8,351 nucleotides of DNA from assembly GCA_041742255.1 (NCBI GenBank), contig JBGSIZ010000288.1, forward strand, positions 1 to 8,351, written 5' to 3'. The notes below the pieces were generated by a model that saw only the letters and a list, made by a program, of their open reading frames with translations, did no database searches and was not told the DNA's origin. The stretch's first letter is position 1. Each line of letters begins with the position of its first letter. Below, in pieces: positions 5,845 to 8,351 of this stretch. Source of the DNA: JBGSIZ01 sp041742255 (GTDB lineage Bacteria; Pseudomonadota; Alphaproteobacteria; Rhodobacterales; Rhodobacteraceae). The translations under genes were made by a program, and so were the position numbers.

Positions 5845-6602
5845 CAGATAACCCCCACTTCCTTGAGTTTCGCAACAAGCTCGTCCACCGACTTGACCAT
5901 CACACCGGCCTTGCGGGTGCCCGGCTCCACGGTCTTGACCACGGTCAGGCGGGGGGTGACGTCCACGCCGTAATCGGCGGGGGTCTTTTCATCCAACGGC
6001 TTTTTCTTGGCCTTCATGATATTGGGCAGCGACGCATAGCGCGGCTCGTTCAACCGCAGGTCCACGGTGACGATCGTGGGCATCTTGACCTTGATGGTCT
6101 GCAATCCGCCGTCCACTTCGCGGGTGACGGTGGCATGGTCACCCTCGACGGTCAGGTCCGACGCAAACGTCGCCTGCGACCAGCCCAACAGGGCGGCCAA
6201 CATTTGCCCGGTGGCGTTCATGTCGTTGTCGATCGCCTGTTTGCCACACAGGACCAGACCGGGGGCCTCTTCCTTGACGATGGCAGACAGGATCTTGGCC
6301 ACGGCCAGCGGTTCGATATCGGTCTGCACGTCCTCGCTGGCGATCACCAGAATCGCGCGGTCGGCGCCCATCGCCAAGGCGGTGCGCAGGGTTTCTTGCG
6401 CTTGCTTGACACCGATGGACACGGCGATGACCTCGCTCGCGGCCCCGGCTTCCTTCAAACGGATCGCCTGTTCGACGGCGATCTCGTCAAACGGGTTCAT
6501 CGACATTTTGACATTGGCGAGATCGACACCGGACCCGTCCGCTTTGACACGAACCTTCACGTTGTAGTCAATCACGCGCTTGACGGGCACGAGGACCTTC
6601 AT
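5844..6602 (-). CDS. etfB: Electron transfer flavoprotein beta subunit
   Basis: A 252-residue protein, the standard length. It binds AMP and pairs with EtfA. It starts MKVLVPVKRVID, has VKMSMNPFDEIAVEQA (31-46), VLCGKQAIDND (117-127), the beta-family signature from Val159 through GGLQ to PTIVT (175-179), and the recognition loop LNEPRYASLPNIMKAKKK (184-201) that docks partner dehydrogenases. In mammals and some alphaproteobacteria lysines in this KAKKK loop are methylated; the lysines are present here. The ATG at 6602 is chosen over an in-frame non-ATG start at 6656 because the family begins at MKVLVPVKR and GGGAG lies 10 nt upstream (plus-strand 6613-6617). Its stop overlaps the etfA ATG, giving coupled equimolar synthesis. 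The 152-bp gap upstream probably holds its own promoter. Confidence 0.97.
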   Translation of the reverse strand: MKVLVPVKRVIDYNVKVRVKADGSGVDLANVKMSMNPFDEIAVEQAIRLKEAGAASEVIAVSIGVKQAQETLRTALAMGADRAILVIASEDVQTDIEPLAVAKILSAIVKEEAPGLVLCGKQAIDNDMNATGQMLAALLGWSQATFASDLTVEGDHATVTREVDGGLQTIKVKMPTIVTVDLRLNEPRYASLPNIMKAKKKPLDEKTPADYGVDVTPRLTVVKTVEPGTRKAGVMVKSVDELVAKLKEVGVI

Positions 6603-6626
6603 CAGCAGAAATCTCCCATTTCTTGC

Positions 6627-6644
6627 GGCGCTTTGCTCTGCGCC
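6627..6644. promoter_or_regulatory. Inverted repeat in the etfB leader
   Basis: GGCGC and GCGCC are separated by 8 bases, 25-42 bp before the etfB ATG and close to its ribosome site. It could form a small leader hairpin or be chance in GC-rich DNA. A weak -10-like TAGACC on the minus strand lies just upstream (plus-strand 6646-6651). Confidence 0.25.
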
Positions 6645-6658
6645 ATGGTCTAGCAACT

Positions 6659-6700
6659 GGGGGCGGTCGAAAACAGTGCAAAATCGACGCGGGGGCGGTC
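6659..6700. repeat. Direct repeat of GGGGGCGGTC upstream of etfB
   Basis: The decamer GGGGGCGGTC is present exactly at 6659-6668 and 6691-6700, 32 bp (about three helical turns) apart, within the non-coding gap upstream of etfB. It could be a pair of regulator sites. G-rich composition makes coincidence possible. Confidence 0.4.
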
Positions 6701-6713
6701 AGGGACGCCACGT

Positions 6714-6731
6714 CTTGACGCGCACGTCAAG
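6714..6731. promoter_or_regulatory. Perfect 7-4-7 palindrome between the adenosyltransferase gene and etfB
   Basis: CTTGACG-CGCA-CGTCAAG is a perfect inverted repeat 112 bp upstream of the etfB ATG and 23 bp after the adenosyltransferase stop. No T-run follows on either strand, so it does not look like an intrinsic terminator. It has the shape of a dimeric regulator operator. Its CAAG arm also takes part in an alternative hairpin, CAAGG (6728-6732) with CCTTG (6742-6746). Confidence 0.5.
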
Positions 6732-6754
6732 GCTGGGCGCCCCTTGGCCGGGCC

Positions 6755-7327
6755 TTACCGGTTCGCGCCGGGCACCCACAGCACGTCCGCCGCGCCATTG
6801 TCGTTGGCCACGCGGGAGGCCTGAAAAAACCAGTCCGACAATCGGTTCAGATATTTGACAGCGGCGGTGTTGACCGATTCCATCGTCGCCAGTTCCACCG
6901 TCAGACGCTCGGCGCGGCGACTGATGGTCCGGCACAGATGCAATTGGGCAGCCCGCGGCGACCCACCCGGCAGGATGAAACTGCGCAGCGGCTGCAAATC
7001 CTGGGTCATGGCGTCAATCTCGGCTTCCAGCCGGGCCACCTGACTGTCGGCCATCCGCAGGACGGAATACCCGGCCTCGCCATCGCGCTCCATTTCCGGG
7101 CGGCACAGGTCGGCCCCCAGATCGAACAAGTCGTTCTGGATCCGGGCCAATGCGGCATCCATGTCCGGGCCGGCATGCAACCGGGCCAGACCCACGGTCG
7201 CATTCGTCTCGTCCACCGTGCCATAAGCGGACACCCGCAGCGAGAATTTGGCCACGCGCGACCCGTTGCCAAGGGCGGTTTCGCCCTCGTCCCCGGTTTT
7301 CGTGTAAATCTTGTTCAGAACAACCAT
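6755..7327 (-). CDS. Cob(I)alamin adenosyltransferase, PduO/MMAB type
   Basis: A 190-residue protein of usual length for the ATP:cob(I)alamin adenosyltransferase of the PduO family, which transfers the adenosyl group of ATP to reduced cobalamin to make coenzyme B12. ATP-binding motif YTKTGDEGET lies at 8-17. Further family blocks are VDETNATVG (38-46), QNDLFDLGADL (64-74), FILPGGS (117-123), and RTISRRAER (133-141), where Arg133, Arg137, Arg138 and Glu140 have the spacing of MMAB Arg186, Arg190, Arg191 and Glu193. YLNRLSDWFF (159-168) closes the active site. The ATG overlaps the stop of the small membrane protein gene (TGATG), and AGGAG lies 7 nt upstream (plus-strand 7335-7339). No cobalamin biosynthesis gene is adjacent; the link to acyl-CoA mutases is inferred. 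Confidence 0.95.
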   Translation of the reverse strand: MVVLNKIYTKTGDEGETALGNGSRVAKFSLRVSAYGTVDETNATVGLARLHAGPDMDAALARIQNDLFDLGADLCRPEMERDGEAGYSVLRMADSQVARLEAEIDAMTQDLQPLRSFILPGGSPRAAQLHLCRTISRRAERLTVELATMESVNTAAVKYLNRLSDWFFQASRVANDNGAADVLWVPGANR

Positions 7328-7539
7328 CAGCCCTCTCCTCCCATGCGGCGGATCCAGACGAACAGTAGGATCAACATAACCGCCACAAATTGCGCGATGA
7401 TGCGGTAGCGCATGATCTTGTTGGCGTGCAGGCGGTTGTATTCACCGCCTTTGCCAAAACTGCCGATCCCCCACATCAGGATGCCCACAACCAACAGGCA
7501 CGCCAGCGCCAAAACGATAAATAACGGGTCTTTGGCCAT
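7327..7539 (-). CDS. Twin-transmembrane HIG1-like small membrane protein
   Basis: A 70-residue protein with two hydrophobic helices, about residues 6-26 and 46-63. They are joined by a short polar, glycine-rich loop (GSFGKGGEYNR, 26-36) and a basic stretch NKIMRYRIIAQ (40-50). That stretch resembles the MRxRxxAQ motif of HIG1-domain proteins. In mitochondria HIG1 proteins associate with cytochrome c oxidase and supercomplexes. A bacterial role in respiratory complexes is an inference. The start is firm: a perfect AGGAGG lies 5 nt before the ATG (plus-strand 7545-7550). The stop overlaps the adenosyltransferase ATG, so the two are co-translated. The 75-bp gap to the upstream dehydrogenase gene could hold a promoter, but no convincing boxes were found. 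Confidence 0.88.
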   Translation of the reverse strand: MAKDPLFIVLALACLLVVGILMWGIGSFGKGGEYNRLHANKIMRYRIIAQFVAVMLILLFVWIRRMGGEG

Positions 7540-7544
7540 TGGGG

Positions 7545-7550
7545 CCTCCT
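7545..7550 (-). promoter_or_regulatory. Perfect Shine-Dalgarno site of the HIG1-like gene
   Basis: AGGAGG on the minus strand, 5 nt before the ATG at 7539. It is the strongest ribosome site in the window and suggests high translation of this small membrane protein. Confidence 0.75.
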
Positions 7551-7604
7551 GTGGTGTCCATCTGGGCCGATGTAGCAGCTAAGGGGCGAAAGGGAAGGGG
7601 AGCC

Positions 7605-7626
7605 ACCCCCGCGATTACCCCCGCGA
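7605..7626. repeat. Short direct duplication across the SDR stop codon
   Basis: ACCCCCGCGA occurs at 7605-7614 and 7617-7626, offset by 12 bp, so one copy encodes the last residues (SRG) and the other lies just after the TAA. It looks like a small slippage duplication of the gene end. Confidence 0.45.
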
Positions 7627-8351
7627 AATCACTGCATCCAGCAATCGGGTGGGCAGCACCCGGCGCAAAAATCCCATCAGATAGGTGGGCGTCGTGACAA
7701 AATAGCGCGGGCGCGGGGTGGGCACGGTCAAGGCGCGGATCAGCTTGGCGGTGACCGCACTGGCGGGCAATTCAAACCGGTCCGGGCCGTGATCTTCGTA
7801 TAACCGGCCACGCAGGCTGGCATATTCGGCGGCGCGGGCGGATCCCTGCCAATCAATCCAGCGTTCAAAATGCGGAATGGCGTTCTTGCGGATATCGGAC
7901 GTGATGGGGCCGGGCTCAATCAGGATGACATGCACGCCCGTCCCAGCCATTTCCAACCGCAACACGTCGGTCAGCCCCTCGAGCGCGAATTTCGTGGCTA
8001 CATAGGCACCCCGCCATTTTATCCCGACAAGGCCAAGAACAGAGGAACAATTGACAATGCGGCCATGCCCTTGGGCGCGCATCACCGGGATGACAGCGCG
8101 GGTCAGGGTGTGCCAGCCAAAAAGGTTGGTCTGGAATATCGACCGCAAGGCATCGGTAGGCAGATCCTCGACCGCGCCCGGACAGGCAAAGGCACCATTG
8201 TTATACAAGGCATCCAGCGTGCCACCCGTGGCCGCCAGAACCTGCGCCAGCCCCTCGGCAATCGTCGCCTCATCGGCATAATCAATCCGGGGGGCATCAA
8301 ACCCTTCGGCGCGGCGGGCGTCACAATCGGCCTGCGCGCGGCAACTGGCAA
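7615..8351 (-). CDS. Short-chain dehydrogenase/reductase (SDR), N-terminus outside window
   Basis: The frame is open from the window edge to a TAA at 7615-7617, giving about 245 residues. The missing N-terminus must carry the TGxxxGIG cofactor motif. Visible SDR blocks, in order, are IDYAD (the Asp after strand 3), the core LDALYNNGAFACPG (NNG in place of NAG), SSVLGLV with the catalytic serine, the YxxxK pair in GAYVATKFALEG, and IEPGPI after it. The C-terminal tail RPRYFVTTPTYLMGFLRRVLP is of the type seen in SDR proteins annotated as SDR family oxidoreductase in Rhodobacteraceae; the substrate is unknown. A TTG at 8206-8208 is an internal codon, not a start, because the conserved frame continues upstream without a stop. 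It is encoded 75 bp upstream of the HIG1-like gene in the same direction and may share its transcript. Confidence 0.93.
   Translation of the reverse strand, partial: ASCRAQADCDARRAEGFDAPRIDYADEATIAEGLAQVLAATGGTLDALYNNGAFACPGAVEDLPTDALRSIFQTNLFGWHTLTRAVIPVMRAQGHGRIVNCSSVLGLVGIKWRGAYVATKFALEGLTDVLRLEMAGTGVHVILIEPGPITSDIRKNAIPHFERWIDWQGSARAAEYASLRGRLYEDHGPDRFELPASAVTAKLIRALTVPTPRPRYFVTTPTYLMGFLRRVLPTRLLDAVISRG

Noticed and set aside
4984..5973. Long plus-strand open frame opposite etfA
   Set aside because: Antisense to a complete etfA and shows only low-complexity G/H/R/D composition with no recognisable motif.
6603..6754. Cobalamin riboswitch or other known riboswitch near the adenosyltransferase gene
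   Set aside because: The gap is downstream of the adenosyltransferase gene, and neither it nor the 75 bp before the HIG1-like gene shows a B12-box-like sequence.
8206..8208. TTG as the start of a short 197-residue dehydrogenase
   Set aside because: The frame continues without a stop to the window edge and encodes expected SDR sequence (IDYAD, LDAL before NNG), so the real start is outside the window.

Overview
The window is a gene-dense, high-GC piece of an alphaproteobacterial chromosome, most likely Rhodobacteraceae (Roseobacter group). This is inferred from the short alphaproteobacterial HPr kinase followed by rapZ, an EIIA-Man protein and HPr, from a DUF6473-type protein, and from GC-rich 'ggggcagagcccc' intergenic repeats of a kind I recall from that family. 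No mobile element, tRNA, rRNA or CRISPR array is visible. Most of the window looks like core genome, and I do not see a convincing undescribed multi-gene system. The least explained parts are the DUF6473-type gene, two tandem-repeat clusters at a convergent gene junction, and a structured etfB leader.

Layout. (1) Positions 1-2776, plus strand: a tightly packed regulatory phosphotransferase (PTS) operon. It holds the 3' end of hprK, then rapZ, manX (EIIA-Man) and ptsH (HPr). The first three junctions are 4-nt overlaps (ATGA, GTGA, ATGA). A GTG-started lysophospholipid-type acyltransferase follows 43 bp after ptsH. (2) 2777-2985: a gap between convergent genes, filled by an imperfect ~20-bp repeat (three copies), a 7-bp-stem hairpin and a 32-bp tandem repeat (three copies plus a palindromic end). 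(3) 2986-3861, minus strand: 3-hydroxybutyryl-CoA dehydrogenase. (4) 4009-4866, plus strand: a DUF6473-type protein of unknown function, divergent from the dehydrogenase. (5) 4867-8351, minus strand, read right to left: a partial short-chain dehydrogenase, a 70-residue twin-transmembrane HIG1-like protein, a PduO-type cob(I)alamin adenosyltransferase, etfB and etfA, ending in a clear intrinsic terminator.

How the genes work together. HprK can phosphorylate HPr at Ser46, and enzyme I (not in this window) can phosphorylate HPr at His15, which then passes phosphate to His9 of the EIIA. No sugar permease is present, so this is a regulatory rather than a transport PTS. The hydroxyacyl-CoA dehydrogenase oxidises an acyl-CoA intermediate, and EtfAB takes electrons from acyl-CoA and related dehydrogenases to ETF:quinone oxidoreductase. 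The adenosyltransferase makes coenzyme B12, which methylmalonyl-CoA and ethylmalonyl-CoA mutases use in related acyl-CoA routes. The minus-strand genes therefore share a loose theme of acyl-CoA metabolism and respiration. TGATG stop/start overlaps tie the HIG1-like gene to the adenosyltransferase and etfB to etfA.
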